From contig NW_019029022.1 in NCBI RefSeq assembly GCF_002105155.1, positions 186,001-250,000 of the forward strand: 64,000 nt of DNA. Direction: 5' to 3'. Position numbers and translations under genes: made by a program. A model generated the notes under the pieces. That model saw nothing but the letters and a program-made list of their open reading frames with translations, had not been told where the DNA came from and made no database searches. Shown here in pieces: positions 14,699 to 26,374 of the stretch (within the stretch, counting starts at the first letter, position 1; every line of letters starts with the position of its first letter). This stretch comes from Lobosporangium transversale. Its lineage: Eukaryota; Mortierellomycota; Mortierellomycetes; Mortierellales; Mortierellaceae.

Positions 14699-15350
14699 GG
14701 ATAGCTTTTTTTTTGATTTCCCATATCCAACTCGTAACTCTTTATCGTCGCTTGTATAATATATCTTTCTTTTTTCTCCTTTTCCTTTGTAAAGTACATG
14801 ACATACGGAATGGTAAGTCTGATAGTAGAGATGGTTGAGATGATATGAATCTGTCAATGATTCCATGGTTCTTGTGTCCCTTTGATGGATTGAAATTCCG
14901 CAAGATGTTTAGGAAAAAGAAAACTGCAATGCATGTTTTTTTTGTCGATCTTTTCTTATTTTTACATGTGTCATGCTATTCCACAATTTATTTGCCTTGG
15001 GAGATCCGATTGAAGCAGCGCTGTTCTCTAGAAAGACGTTTTCAATGGCTGAATCTGTTGAGCGTGAGCGTGAGAGAATGATGAAAAGAAGATTACGATT
15101 GGAGAACAGGTTCTCGATGTAGAACATGATTTGTCTATCCGCTCCAGCTGCAAAAAATAAACCTTTTTGAACAAACTCGAACTTTGTCTTTGACTCTCAT
15201 TGTCAGGTCTTTCCTTCAAATAGCATCCTCTCCTCTCTCTTTCTCTTCTCATTCCTTTCTTCCTTCTTCCTCATTCTTTTCTCATTTCACCAAACCACTC
15301 TTTTCACCTCTATACTTCTTCTATTTTTTGTATGTCCCCCCCCCATAATT

Positions 15351-15412
15351 GCTATTACTTTCGCTATTGCTTTCCTATTGCTATTGCTATTGATATTGCT
15401 ATTGTTATTGTT
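15351..15412. repeat. TATTGC-type microsatellite
   Basis: Imperfect hexanucleotide repeats of CTATTG in the pyrimidine-rich leader of MDH. Confidence 0.75.
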
Positions 15413-15523
15413 ATCACCATTTGTTACAACTATTAAGTATATGTATGTCTAACATTTCTTTGATTTCCTATCATTATTATATACTATTGCCTTGACTGGA
15501 CTTAGTCTCCAGCTCCTAACAAC

Positions 15524-15967
15524 ATGGTTAAAGGTAATGAGCGAGAAAGGAGGAAAAAAAAAAAAAAAAAAAAAAACATTCCTATTTATCATACCTTTCT
15601 TTTACATTAATTCCTTTGTTCACTAATACGATTATTATTATTATTGCTGTTATAATTTTATAATATAGTCGTCATTTGCGGTGCTGCTGGTGGTATCGGT
15701 CAGCCTTTGTCTTTGCTCTTGAAGCAATCGGATTTAATTTCGCATTTGGCTCTTTATGACGTGGTGAATGCAGCTGGTGTCGCCGCAGATCTGTCACATA
15801 TCAACACAAAGTCCAAGGTCACAGGCCATGGTAAGGAGAGCATGGATGAGGCCCTAAAGAACGCACATACAGTCGTTATTCCCGCAGGTGTGCCTCGTAA
15901 GCCTGGTATGACTCGAGATGATCTCTTCAAGGTAACAAACCCTCCCGTTTATTGCATTTGGTTTTGT

Positions 15968-16003
<36 letters not shown>

Positions 16004-16985
16004 TGACAACTTGTCTTTTTTTTTTTATTATTATTATTATTCTAGATCAACGCGGGTATTGTGCGCGATTTGGCTGAAGGCGTTGTCAGAAACTGCCCCA
16101 ACGCGTTCGTGCTTGTCATTTCGAACCCCGTCAATTCAACTGTACCCATTGTCTGTGAAGTCTTTAAGAAGCACGGTATCTTTAATCCTAAAAGGTAAGT
16201 TTCTTTCATCTCACTCCGTTATCTATTTACGGCTTGCGGATCCACCCACAAAGAAAAAAATGAACTGAGCACTGCGTGGGGATAATTAATAATGTTTTAC
16301 GATAAGCAAAGCCCCATTTTTTCTCCACTTTTTTTTTTTTTTTTTTTTTTTCTACAATTGCTCATGATAAAGGATCTGTCTTATCTAACCCACAAAGTTT
16401 TTGTTATTGTCATTAATTAGGGTCTTCGGAATTAGCACATTGGATGTAGTGCGATCTTCCAGATTTGTTTCCGAAGTTAATCCCAAGATCGATCCTGCAA
16501 CCCGTGTCACCGTTGTTGGTGGCCACTCGGGTGTCACCATCGTCCCTCTGTTGTCTAAACTCCCTCATGGGTTCGTAGACTCCCTCTCAAAGGAACAACT
16601 CGATGCCCTGACACACCGTATCCAATATGGAGGAGATGAGGTCGTAAAAGCTAAAGATGGCGCTGGATCTGCAACTCTCTCAATGGCCTATGCAGGTGCC
16701 CGATTCACTCTGGCATTGCTTGACGCCGTTATCGGCGGTAAACAAGGATTGATCGAGTCCACCTACGTGAACCTGGATGCGGATCCACAGGCCACAGCTT
16801 CATTCAAGGAGAAGACTGGACTAGAATATTTCGCTCAAGATGTCGAGTTTGGTCCTGAAGGTGTGAGTAGAATCTTGCCTTTGCCCACGGTCTCTGCGTA
16901 TGAACAAACACTCTTGGACAATGCCTTCCCAGAACTCAAAGCCAACATTTCCAAGGGCGTGTCTTTTATTACCGAGAGTGCTTAG
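15524..16985 (+). CDS. MDH: Malate dehydrogenase (NAD), probably cytosolic
   Basis: Interconverts malate and oxaloacetate with NAD. Four exons: 15524-15533 (10 nt), 15669-15931, 16046-16194 and 16421-16985, 328 residues. The dinucleotide-binding motif [15 protein letters not shown] sits at the extreme N-terminus. The mobile-loop arginines ([11 protein letters not shown]) and the catalytic-histidine segment VVGGHSGVT follow. There is no mitochondrial presequence before the Rossmann fold and no C-terminal SKL-type peroxisomal signal (it ends ITESA), so a cytosolic location is inferred even though the sequence belongs to the mitochondrial/bacterial-like MDH class. Introns 2 and 3 carry long poly-T tracts. 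The gene converges on the Tcd gene, with only 172 bp between stop codons. Confidence 0.95.
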
Positions 16986-17157
16986 ACCATAGGAAAAAAT
17001 TAAAAAAGTCTTCCTTATGCACATCCTCTCACTACTTTCATTTCGAGCACAGTCAAATATATACTTTTGTAAATAAAGAAAAGCAAGCACAAGTTCAAAT
17101 GCGCGCACTTTTTTTTTTTTTTTTTTTTTTTAATTAGAATGAAGTGATAGATGATGG

Positions 17158-18540
17158 TTACATATGGCTGATCTGTTCCTCCTCTTTATACCGCCCTTCT
17201 ACATAATCAACCACATCCTTTCCATAGACCTCCAACAAATCTGCATCCTTAGGTAATGCCAAATGCCTTTCCATCTCCCGTTCAGTCAAGACAACTGCAT
17301 TCAGCAGACTCAGCTTCTCATCTCTTCTCCACCGACAGATCGCGATCTTGTCCATACTAGCCGAGATGGCGCTTCTGCTTCGGAACATTTCCTCCACAAG
17401 GTATCCAATATCATGGCGATTCAATGGGAACTTGCCGTTGCCATCATCGTCGCTGTCGTTATTACTATTGTCTACAGGCATGTTGAAGCGTGTCTCCTCT
17501 AGAGCCTTGAGATTCCGATGTAGACGCTGATAGAGCTCCATCCGGAACTTGACTGATAACGGCTCCATCTCCCAGCCTCCTAGCTTACAGATGATAAATG
17601 TTGCCATCGACATACCAAACATGGCAGGCAAAGGCACCAACACTGGCAGCTTGGTATTGGAAGGAAAGTCAGGAAGGATCCGATATCCATTGTCTGGCGT
17701 CTCTGATCCTGTTAATGGCAATGATGTCTTTTTAGGCTTGATTTTATAAGGTTTCTCTGAAGAATAGACAACTTCAATGCCATAGTCCACGCCAAGTCTC
17801 TTTAATCTGCGACGCACCACTTTCGCCAAAGGATCCTCTATGAAGCAAGCAAAGGATAAAAAGGAAAGAGAGATAAGCGACAAGTAAGAAATAATAATGA
17901 TAACACTAATCCTAATATTAATCTTTAATACCAATAAAAAAAACAAAAAGGTTGTTTTTACCAAAAGTCTCAGAGATATCACTGATCAGCACGCGAGAAG
18001 GGTCTGCCTTGATGCCAGCACTAAGCGAGCTAATCGCAGGGATCTGGTTCTCGTGACAATACTTGAGTAACTGTAACTTTGTTCCTAGATCTCCAATGGC
18101 ATCAACAACATAATCTGGTTTGTCTGCAAGAAGTCTAGCGGCCGAATCCTTATCAAGTCGTTCCACATGAGCATCTACCTCCGCCCAAGGCGCAATTTCC
18201 CTGAAATACTCTTTTAAAGCTATGGCCTTGGGTTTGCCAATGTCCAAGCGACTAGCACTCGCATGAAGATTCAATCCTGTTAATGAAATCTGATCAAAAT
18301 CAATGATCCGGATTTTGCCAACGCCACTCTTGATAAGCATACTAGCGGCCCAGCTCCCAACTCCACCTAATATTATTTATCATTCATATGGATCATGGTT
18401 AATAAAGATAAAAATAAAAACATTCGATCTTCACTCTCGTGTCTTAACAATTAGAGAGAACACAATTTGGAGAGCTGAAAATCATGAAATCACAATTTAT
18501 TCTTCTTATTCTTCTTCCTTTTCTCCTTCTTTTTCTTCTT

Positions 18541-18571
<31 letters not shown>

Positions 18572-18983
18572 TTTCCTTACCTGCTCCAACAACAATCACA
18601 AAAGAATCACGTAGTTTCTGGACACCTTCCTCGCCCAAGAACGCAATGTTCCTAGCCAATTGCTCTTGGATCAGTTCCTCACTGAATTCTACTTTTTTGC
18701 CAGTAGTCTGCTGCTTCTGATATCTATGTTGCTGTTGTTTGTATCCATCATGACTGATATGCTCTAATGACTCCATGTCAAGGACAGGATCCGACGTTGG
18801 CTTGTTTTTCTTCAGAGTCAATGAACGACCGTTCTTGTTACGCCGCTGCAAACCCTGATATCCTAACAAGACGGCTGCAGTACTGACAGAGGCTGCTGCA
18901 GCAACCAAAACCATCTTGGTCGATTGTGAAGAATTTGAAACAGCTCCAGGTGAAAGCGAGAGTTTTTCCAATGTAGCCCACAT
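17158..18983 (-). CDS. tRNA threonylcarbamoyladenosine dehydratase (TcdA/Tcd1-2 type)
   Basis: E1-like (ThiF-fold) enzyme that uses ATP to cyclise t6A37 of tRNA to ct6A; the yeast proteins sit on the mitochondrial outer membrane. Exons: 18983-18581, 18366-17962 and 17837-17158, 495 residues. After an N-terminal hydrophobic helix (about residues 24-42) the ThiF core starts with QLARNIAFLGEEG. The glycine-rich ATP site VVGAGGVGSWAA spans the first intron, and the IDFDQI and DAIGDLGTK segments follow. The C-terminal domain is the fungal extension, with an Asp/Asn-rich insert. Intron 1 contains a pure CTT/GAA repeat that, read through, would encode a poly-Arg artefact. Parts of this gene and its upstream flank are duplicated as a pseudogene at 23.9-26.3 kb. 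Confidence 0.9.
18530..18571. repeat. (CTT)n microsatellite in Tcd intron 1
   Basis: About 14 CTT/TTC units on the + strand, adjacent to the 5' splice site of the minus-strand gene. Confidence 0.9.
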
Positions 18984-20247
18984 TTTTTTTTTTTTCTCAG
19001 CTGTTCGTATGTATCTGGGTTATATGGGATATGTAAAGGGATCCAGTACTATTAATGTTGTTCTCTTTGTTCTCTAGCTGATCCCGCCGTTTTATTTTAG
19101 TTGGTGCAATCACCTGTATGAGTGCTCCTGCTTTGGTAATAAGTAACTCTTTCGTAACAGACCAAAGATGCGACAGCGAATGAGCAAATGAACGAAAAGC
19201 CATGAATAATGAGCTCATAATACTTAACATAAACATTAGTGGAGTCTTGGAGAAAGTCACTTTTTTTTTTTTTTTTTTAGCTTATATCCCACGCATTTTC
19301 TGTATTTCCCATTCACAGATGCATTCTTTCAATATCCAAGCCTATTGCTTTCAGATCAACAATAAAAGAGATTCGCCAACTTAAAAACAATATTAATGAA
19401 GAGATCAATATTTTCTATATCTATATACTTCATGAAGTGAAAAAAAGTATGCGTCTAGACGAGAAAACGGGTATAAGATTACTCTTGCTTTTACAAAACT
19501 TCAAAATTTCAGAATGAATACATTTACAATAGTTGCAACACAATTCATGAAGTCTCAATTTGTAAGAGAGGAGTCAGCAATTATGGTATGGAAATATATG
19601 ATATGAACCCATTGCCTTTGATTTAGTTTTTCGTTCCGTAATGTTTATCTTGTCGCGACTGTGTTCAGACTTTAATACCAAACAGTTTATTACTTGTTGC
19701 ATTTGTTGTAACCATCTAACTAATTTTTCATTAATGTTACCTTTGTTCCTTGACTTGGCTTACATCTGGACAATCTTCCCGTTTTCATTCATTCATTCTT
19801 TCTTCCTTATATGCTTCGCCTCAAGCAGAACAAAAGCTTTTTTTTTTTCCAAAATGATCTATCATTCATCTCCGTTTCATCCTTTTCTCTCCTTAGATAC
19901 TAATATTTATCTCCTGGATTCATACTGCTTTATCATGACAGTTATTTTTTTTTTTTCCACTTTTTTTCGTTCGTAGGCAGTATAACGTATCAAAAAGTAC
20001 ATCCACTTTGATCCTGATTCTTTCATAGTTTGGAAACATCAAAAAAAAAAAAAAAAAAAAAAACCCTCCTCTTCGCTTTGCGCAAAGTACAACCAGAGAA
20101 ACATAAAGAAAAGAGGGATAAAAAAGAGTAGTCACAAAGGACTTTGTTGCCCAAGAGAATTATCCAAGCTTAAAAGCATGGTTTATTACTACTCTGCAAC
20201 AGCGAATGGATTAAGTAAGGAAGGAAGAGAGGAATCAAACAAGATAT
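18984..20247. other. Spacer between the Tcd gene and uL11
   Basis: No gene seen. The part at 19080-19255 is recognisably related to 26150-26295, so the duplication that created the Tcd pseudogene included this upstream flank. Several homopolymer tracts occur (19261-19278, 20041-20063). Confidence 0.6.
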
Positions 20248-20852
20248 TTAAGCCTCCTAAAGAAAATAGTAATTCATAGAAACAATTAGATTGTGTATTA
20301 CAGTGTTAAGGTGATGAAGAACATCAGGCACAAAAAAAAAAAAAAAAAAAAAAAAAAACTTACGGGAATCTCAATCTCACCGGCATCGATGGCATCGCCG
20401 ACGTCCTTAGGATTCTGGCCATCGACAGTGCATCCGACCGAGAATGCAGTTCCAAGAATCTCCTTGACAGTACCAGAGAGCTCGCGAGCCATGGACTTGG
20501 GGCGCATGATACGTGCAATCTCAATAACATCATCGATCGAGATGTTGCCGTTGTGCTTAATGTTCTTCTCCTTCTTGCGGTCACGGGGAGCCTCCTTGAG
20601 GGCCTTGATCACCAACGAGGAAGCCGAAGGGACGACCGAGACAGCGGCCTGACGGTTCTGGATGGTCAATTGAACAGTAACACGAAGACCCTTCCAGTCC
20701 TGAGTGGCCTTGGCAATATCTTCACCAACCTTCTTGGGCGAGAGACCGAGAGGACCAATCTTTGGGGCAAGAGCAGACGAAGCTCCAACCTCTCCTCCGG
20801 TAGCACGGAGGTAGATGATCTTGATCTCATTAGGGTCCAACTTTGGTGGCAT
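20248..20852 (-). CDS. RPL12: 60S ribosomal protein uL11 (L12)
   Basis: Large-subunit protein of the ribosomal stalk base. It starts [11 protein letters not shown] and has the invariant [20 protein letters not shown] and [14 protein letters not shown] blocks and the GEIEIP C-terminus. Exon 1 is 20852-20364 (163 codons). A GT donor follows the IP codon pair, the intron holds a ~20-nt poly-T tract, and an acceptor (complement of CTAAAG at 20257-20262) leads to a 9-nt coding tail of Glu-Ala-stop at 20256-20248. This gives 165 residues, the same as in yeast. Without the splice the frame would run into a poly-Phe tail, so the micro-exon is well supported. Confidence 0.93.
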
Positions 20853-21226
20853 GCTAATAATAAAAAGTGAAATTTATTGGTAAGCATTTGTTGTGACATT
20901 TATTTCATTGGGAAACGTTTCTCTTTCATCAATTGAGCGCAAATCCTGATAGCCAGAAGGAGCTCATGGATGAAGAAAAGTAACTGCCAAATAGAAATAA
21001 TAGATGCGATACATCGTATGTATAATGGTTTAATGGATAGACAGATGGATGGATAGTTAGATGACACGGATGCTGCAATGGATGCACAAACATACTTGAT
21101 ACAATTTCTTGATAAAAAGAGAGAGAGGGAAACACCTTGTGGACGAAAAATTAATCCTTTTCCCTGTTTCGGAGAAAAACCTTGTTTTATTTTACAGTGC
21201 TCAGTGGAGCAATGTTCTGCTTTCCA
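20853..21226. other. uL11 promoter region
   Basis: 374 bp between the uL11 start and the EST2 stop; the uL11 promoter must lie here. No further element recognised. Confidence 0.55.
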
Positions 21227-23284
21227 TCAATTCCAGCCTATATCTTCAGGGAGAGCAACGCCCATGAACCCAACACGCAAAGCTTCTACAGTATTATTGC
21301 TCCTGCGTGTATCATGCACCCACTTCTCAGATCTTTCCCACAGCTCCATCGCATCCTTGCCTTCTCGGACAGCATGTTCTGCTTCGACAGTGAGCTGAGG
21401 CGTAAACACAATAGCTTCTTTAGCAGCACTATGGTGCTTGTAATCGTCCACAGGCTGTGTGATCCTAGCTGGGAAAAGCTCTGCTCCATCTTTCGTCTTC
21501 ATACCTGCAGTCTCTCCATACGCAAAGTGGATCCACATCGTCTGCACTCGCTCTGAAAATCGCTTTTCTTCTTCAGTCAAGACCTTCTCGAGCGCATAGT
21601 CTGGACCAAACACATAGACTAAATCAATACCATGATGTGCACCCCAACCGTGAGATTCATCCATTGCCTTGATGCAGCTATCAAAGTAGAACTGATATAG
21701 CTTGAGTCCTTCTCCTCCTTGCAACGATGAGTGAGTACTGTCCAGATCTTTGCGCTTGGAGAGCGCTCGTAAGGTGGAGAAAATCGGATAGGCGAATGTG
21801 TGATGCTCAAACACATGCATAGATCCTAGTTTTGCGCTCAAGTTAGTCTTAACTTTCCCATACACCTTTTCCCACAGTTGTTGGCTAGCTTCATCAGGGG
21901 GACAAAATTTGCTTTGTATCCTTGAAAATGCCTTTAGATTATCAGCACCAATCACTGATAAAAACATCTCCCCTCCGTTCGACATATTTCCGATCATGAC
22001 AGCCTTGACACCATGATCGAGCATATCGGCCTTGTGGACCTGTACGCGGATATCTTCAAGTATCATCACACCATCCACATAAGGTGAGAACAATCGGACT
22101 TTGTTAGACCCTGCAGCTCGACCCAACTCCTTGCTAGGTACTTTTTTTAGTAGCTCGAGCTTCTCTTTCCCACTCAGCTCCTTAGGGATATTAAAGTAGT
22201 CGACCAAAAAATCGAAAAAGAGCTTCCCTTCCATATGAGATCGAATAGTTGGGAGACCATTCGAAGCGCTGGAATGCATGATTGCCTGATGGAAGAGGCC
22301 GCGGTGTTGAGGAATCAACATATGATAGCCAATACTCGAAGCACCACATAGCTCACCCATAGCGGTGATATTAGAAGGATTGCCACCAAATGTCGCAATA
22401 TTGTTGTGTACCCATTCAAACGCAAGACGCTGGTCTTGAAGTCCCCAGTTGCCAGCGACTCGCTCATAGTCTGTCGTGAGCTTTGGATCCGACTTAATAT
22501 CCTCTTCAAGCTCAGGGCAAGCGAAGAACCCATGGAAATTAAGTCGATAGTTGGGAACAACCACGATCACAGGACGTCCAAGCTTAGCTGCTTGATGAAC
22601 TAGATTGCTACCATCTGGAAAACTCGGTGTTGTTTGAGTACTTTCCTTCTCTCTCTCTTTTTTTTTTTTTACGGTCTTTCTTTCAGCATAATGATAAGAG
22701 GATACTCTTATTTTAAGAACTATCAAAGCTTACCATAGAGTTCCAAAGAATTGGCACCGTCACGGTACCCACCTCCATGGATAAACACAATGACAGCTGC
22801 ACCTTCAGCATTCGCTACTGCTGGCTCGGTAGTTGCCTTCTTCAATGTGTCCTCATGCACAAAAATGTTAAGGTTCAGACAGTGCTTTTCATCGAACTCG
22901 GCGGTCTCATCGTCAATGTCGACAGGTGTGCAAGAGCTAATCCTACTTGTAAAGCGGTCTTCTCTTTCACCTTGAGGACAGATGGGTCTTAGGAAGATGA
23001 AAAGCACACACAGATTTATCAGGATATCAATGAATATTGAATAGAACAGCCACCACAGAACACTTTAGTTACTACTACTGCTGTTGTTGAGCCACATACC
23101 CTTGTTTAGTAGCATCACGGACACCGGTCCATGGTTCAGGCTTGACAGCGGGTCTCCATCTCTCTTGGACAACACCGTATGGGACATTCAAGTAACGGGC
23201 CACACGCTTGCTTGAATCGAAGGAGCCTTGGAGGATACCTTGATTTACAACATGGATTTGGGGTGAAGATGACAAATTAACCAT
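21227..23284 (-). CDS. Carboxylesterase-like protein EST2, catalytic residues lost
   Basis: Type-B carboxylesterase fold, 608 residues from three exons: 23284-23100, 22987-22734 and 22614-21227. The oxyanion motif HGGGY and the histidine segment HHGIDLVYVF are kept. The nucleophile elbow reads GELCG where the family has GxSxG, so leucine replaces serine. The acidic position, Glu in EST1 (ATLHEM) and EST4 (NKDEGSAF), is glycine here (NMSNGGEMF). Two of three triad residues are therefore missing, and esterase activity by the usual mechanism is unlikely. The frame is otherwise open over its full length, which argues for a retained non-catalytic role such as binding, or for recent inactivation. 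No signal peptide is evident from the chosen Met; an in-frame upstream Met adds about 27 residues. The C-terminal end (PEDIGWN) differs from EST3. Confidence 0.85.
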
Positions 23285-23290
23285 ATTGGA
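21247..23290. repeat. Duplicated esterase unit, copy A
   Basis: Nearly identical to 26389-28432 at a constant offset of 5,142 bp, including both introns, so there is no net indel. Similarity stops about four codons before the stop codon on one side and about 6 bp beyond the start codon on the other. Confidence 0.9.
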
Positions 23291-23867
23291 TGGTAAAGAA
23301 AAAAATTGAAGTCGCAAAGAGTGATAAAGAGGGGGGATGTTGATACTTTTTATCCTCTGATCCAATGCAAAGCAGTAATCTTTTTTTTTTTTCTTGCATT
23401 AATAGCCCCCTATTCATGCGTATACTTATCAAGGTGGGCAAACAACATCAAAATAATCCCATCAAGCAGAAAGGTAAACGATGAGAACCAGAGCTAGAAG
23501 TTCTATCGGTAGAGACTATATTGAGTCAATAAAGAGTCGTAGAAAGCTCTTCTTCATCTCTCTACGAGTTTAGTTACAAATCCAAATGGTTTGCACCGTC
23601 AGAAGGTCAAAATATTTGTACTTTTAGTTTATTTATGATTCGGTACTTCTGTTCTCATCTCTTACCATTGTTTTTTATTGATATTAAAGTGTGCTTACAT
23701 ATGCTATATCAAAATGCCTCCTGACTCTGCGCCATCCAAAGCTGTAGAGGATGAAAATGATACTGTAGTTCAGAAAATCTCAGCTCTATGAAACCTCATC
23801 ATTCCTTCTGCATATTTGTTTGAGACTGCACTGCAAATGCATCACTACTGCCATTGATGATGCCGAC
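23291..23867. other. Spacer upstream of EST2
   Basis: About 580 bp with one poly-T tract (23381-23391); this is where the EST2 promoter would be. It differs from the flank of EST3. No gene seen. Confidence 0.5.
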
Positions 23868-26290
23868 TGTAGGCATATTAAAGTATGGCTCCTCTAGAGC
23901 TTTGAGGCTCCGATGTAGACGTATATCCAAAACTTGACAGAAAACGAAGCGATTCCATTTCTCAAGGACTCAGCTGGGAAAGAAGGCGAATGCCTCTACG
24001 CTTAAAATTTAACTGGACAATGAACCCGCGAAGGAAATTGCTCTAAAGGTGGCCAGAACTACCACCGGTTTTCTCAAGGCTTTTGAAACGTACTACCTCA
24101 ATTTCTTGACTGACGATCTCTTCTAGATAACAGACCTTGCTGTCTTACCACGTGAAGGTGCAAATACCTTCGCAGACAGAATAAGTCAATTGTTGAGGCT
24201 GTGGGCTACAACCCACGGGTGTACTCTTCGGAAAGTATTGTAATTAAATTTGCAGATGATTGGCTTTCAAAATGTTAGTACAATAGATGCTATTACTCTA
24301 TCTTGTAATAATCGCACAGTTGAGTGCAGAGTCAGCGTAATGCCTATGGGATACTACGGCTTCCTTATCGGAATAGATCTATTTTACCGCTTCGGCTTTG
24401 AGGCCCATGACGTAGCTACAGTTATTGCTTAAAAAGCGGATGATTTCTTAGTTGATGAAAGTAAACCGTCACTTGTGCCTTTTACTATGAAAGACCAAGA
24501 GCTAGAAACTGAATTCAGCGAACAGAAGAAGCAGTTTTTATTAGCCATTGAGCCCTTCCTACACCCCAATAGCCAGATTGGCCCTAAGAGTCACTACCCA
24601 TTAGACATTATGCGAGTCCATCTAATAGTCAGAGATGACGATGACTGTGCGATTCAAGAACACTCTCGTAGGGTTTACGCGCAAGTAGAATGGATGATGC
24701 CAATGCCACCGTACAGAAATGGTTAGGCAGCGGAATTATCGCTGAGGCGCCTAAAGGCAATCCCTACAACAACTCTCTCACGCTTGCAGCGAGAAAGAAC
24801 TTAGAAGGCGAAATTATTAAATATAGAGTCTGTCTTGGCCCAGGAACGCTGAACAAGCAGCTCGTGGATATTGATAACTTTCCTATGCTCATTGTATGCG
24901 AAATGTTGGAACGAGTTGCAGGTCATAGGTATTTACTACGATTGACTTGTCACAAGCATATTACGGATTACCTCTAGATGAAACAAGCCAACCCTACACT
25001 GTATTCAAAAACATGAATAAGCAATACATGTTTGTCTATGCCCCATTCGGGTTGCAGCCTATGACTAGTATCTTCCAAAAAGGAATGTCTCAATTGCTTG
25101 GAGATCTCCACTCGCTAACGTTTAAGTTGACGACATTGTCATCTTCTTCGACAGCATTGAAGAGCACACTGAGCATGTCAAAATGCTGATTACGCTCCTG
25201 ACAAGTGCCTTTACGATTATTAATAGGGGAGAAAGCAATTTCCATCGCATGAAAGTCTTGTTGCTCGGGTTCGTCATCGATGCAAATGGTGGAAGGATTA
25301 ACTCAGAAAAAGTCGCTACTGCTCAATCATGGACTCCTCCCACCGATGACAAAATGGTACAAAGATACCTTGGAATGTTTAACTACTTCAGAGAATATAT
25401 ACCCCTCTTTAGTACTTTGGCAGCACCTTTGGATAAATTGAGCAGCGCCAAAGGAAACTTTACACTTGGCGATCTGGAAATGCGTTGTTCCCAATCAATT
25501 AAAGCAGCTCATCATATCGGCACCAGTACCGTCATTCCCTGACTTCTCCTAGCCATTTTATGTGGTCACTAACGCATCCAATTAAGACATTGAAGAAGTG
25601 CCACGAGTGACGCCTACTGGTGGTCAGCAAAAGCAACTTTTAAAAGATACACACAGCTTTGGGTACCTTGGTATTGATGCCAAGGTCTTGTCATTGCAGC
25701 AGCAAGGGCATAACTGGCCCAAAATGAGTGAAGCATGCAATCGATGGATAAGGCGATGCTCTCCTTACTAACACTACAATATAGTACGTAAAGGCTATCA
25801 TCTACTCAAAGCGATACACGCTACTCTACCAGATGAGCACATAGCCTTTGATCTAGCTCAATTTCCTGTCAGTTATGCAAGCAACGAATACGCTCTTCTC
25901 GCCGTAGATGTATACATTAGATTTTTTTTTTATCGAACCAATACCGATCTCTGGATCATCTTTCGTTACTTATTACATCCAGCCTACAGATGGCAAATGT
26001 TGCCATTGACATGCCAAACATTGAAGGCGAGGACACTAACACCGGTAGCTTGAAACTGGAAGGAAAGCCAGGAAATGCTTTTAATGGCAATAATACCTTT
26101 TTAGGCTTGGCTTTGTAAGGGTTCTCTGAAGGATAGATGGTTTTGTTCCTGCTGTTCCCACTACTTATTCTAGCTGTTGCTATAAGATGTATGAGCTCTC
26201 CTGTTTTGGTGACAAGTAGCTCTTTTGTAACAACACAGGAGTATACCAGCGAGTGCGGAAACCCATAATGAACGTCTATACTCGACATAA
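23868..26290 (-). pseudogene. Tcd pseudogene fragments, split by a retroelement relic
   Basis: Two pieces resemble the minus-strand Tcd gene at 17158-18983 and its upstream flank. Piece 1 (about 23868-23965) matches 17475-17570, coding for part of exon 3. Piece 2 (about 25975-26290) resumes where piece 1 stops: it matches 17575-17768, with a recognisable MFGMSMATF peptide, and then jumps to flank similar to 19080-19255, skipping exons 1 and 2. The break lies exactly where about 2 kb of gypsy-like sequence sits, so the retroelement appears to have landed in an already duplicated gene. No intact frame remains. Confidence 0.75.
24000..25930 (+). mobile_element. Decayed Ty3/gypsy-type retroelement relic
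   Basis: Fragments in pol order on the + strand: a retropepsin-like piece around 24250-24430 (GFLIGIDLFYRFGF), reverse-transcriptase pieces 24560-25190 with SGIIAEAPKGNPYNN and YAPFGLQPM, and the catalytic-box region at about 25124, where VDDIVIFF is preceded by a stop in place of the expected tyrosine. A connection/RNase H-proximal piece (25200-25470, GFVIDANGG, YLGMFNYFREYIP) and the integrase zinc-binding region and first core strand (25630-25915) follow. Stops and frameshifts are frequent. I found no LTRs. It is a different lineage from the element at 52.9-58.3 kb. Confidence 0.8.
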
Positions 26291-26374
26291 ATACACTTTC
26301 TTTTATTTTTTACTAGCGTGCTTGGTTAGGTAAAATCCTATTCTGTGAGGCTTGTGTAAAGAAGTGTATCAAAC

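Larger units (their letters stand above)
13034..15523. other. 2.5-kb spacer upstream of malate dehydrogenase
   Basis: Gene-free as far as I can tell. It contains many homopolymer runs (for example 13866-13889, 13939-13959, 14534-14561), a CT-rich leader (15200-15340), a C run near 15337-15345 and a TATTGC-type hexanucleotide microsatellite (about 15351-15412) just before the MDH start. The ORFs seen here are low-complexity. Confidence 0.6.

Noticed and set aside
18444-18580. Poly-Arg extension of Tcd exon 1
   Set aside because: It is read-through of a CTT microsatellite inside the intron; a GTAAGG donor after VVGAG and an acceptor before VGSW restore the ThiF glycine motif.
24000-25930. LTRs for the older gypsy relic
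   Set aside because: No repeated flanks could be found on either side; the flanks are Tcd pseudogene sequence.
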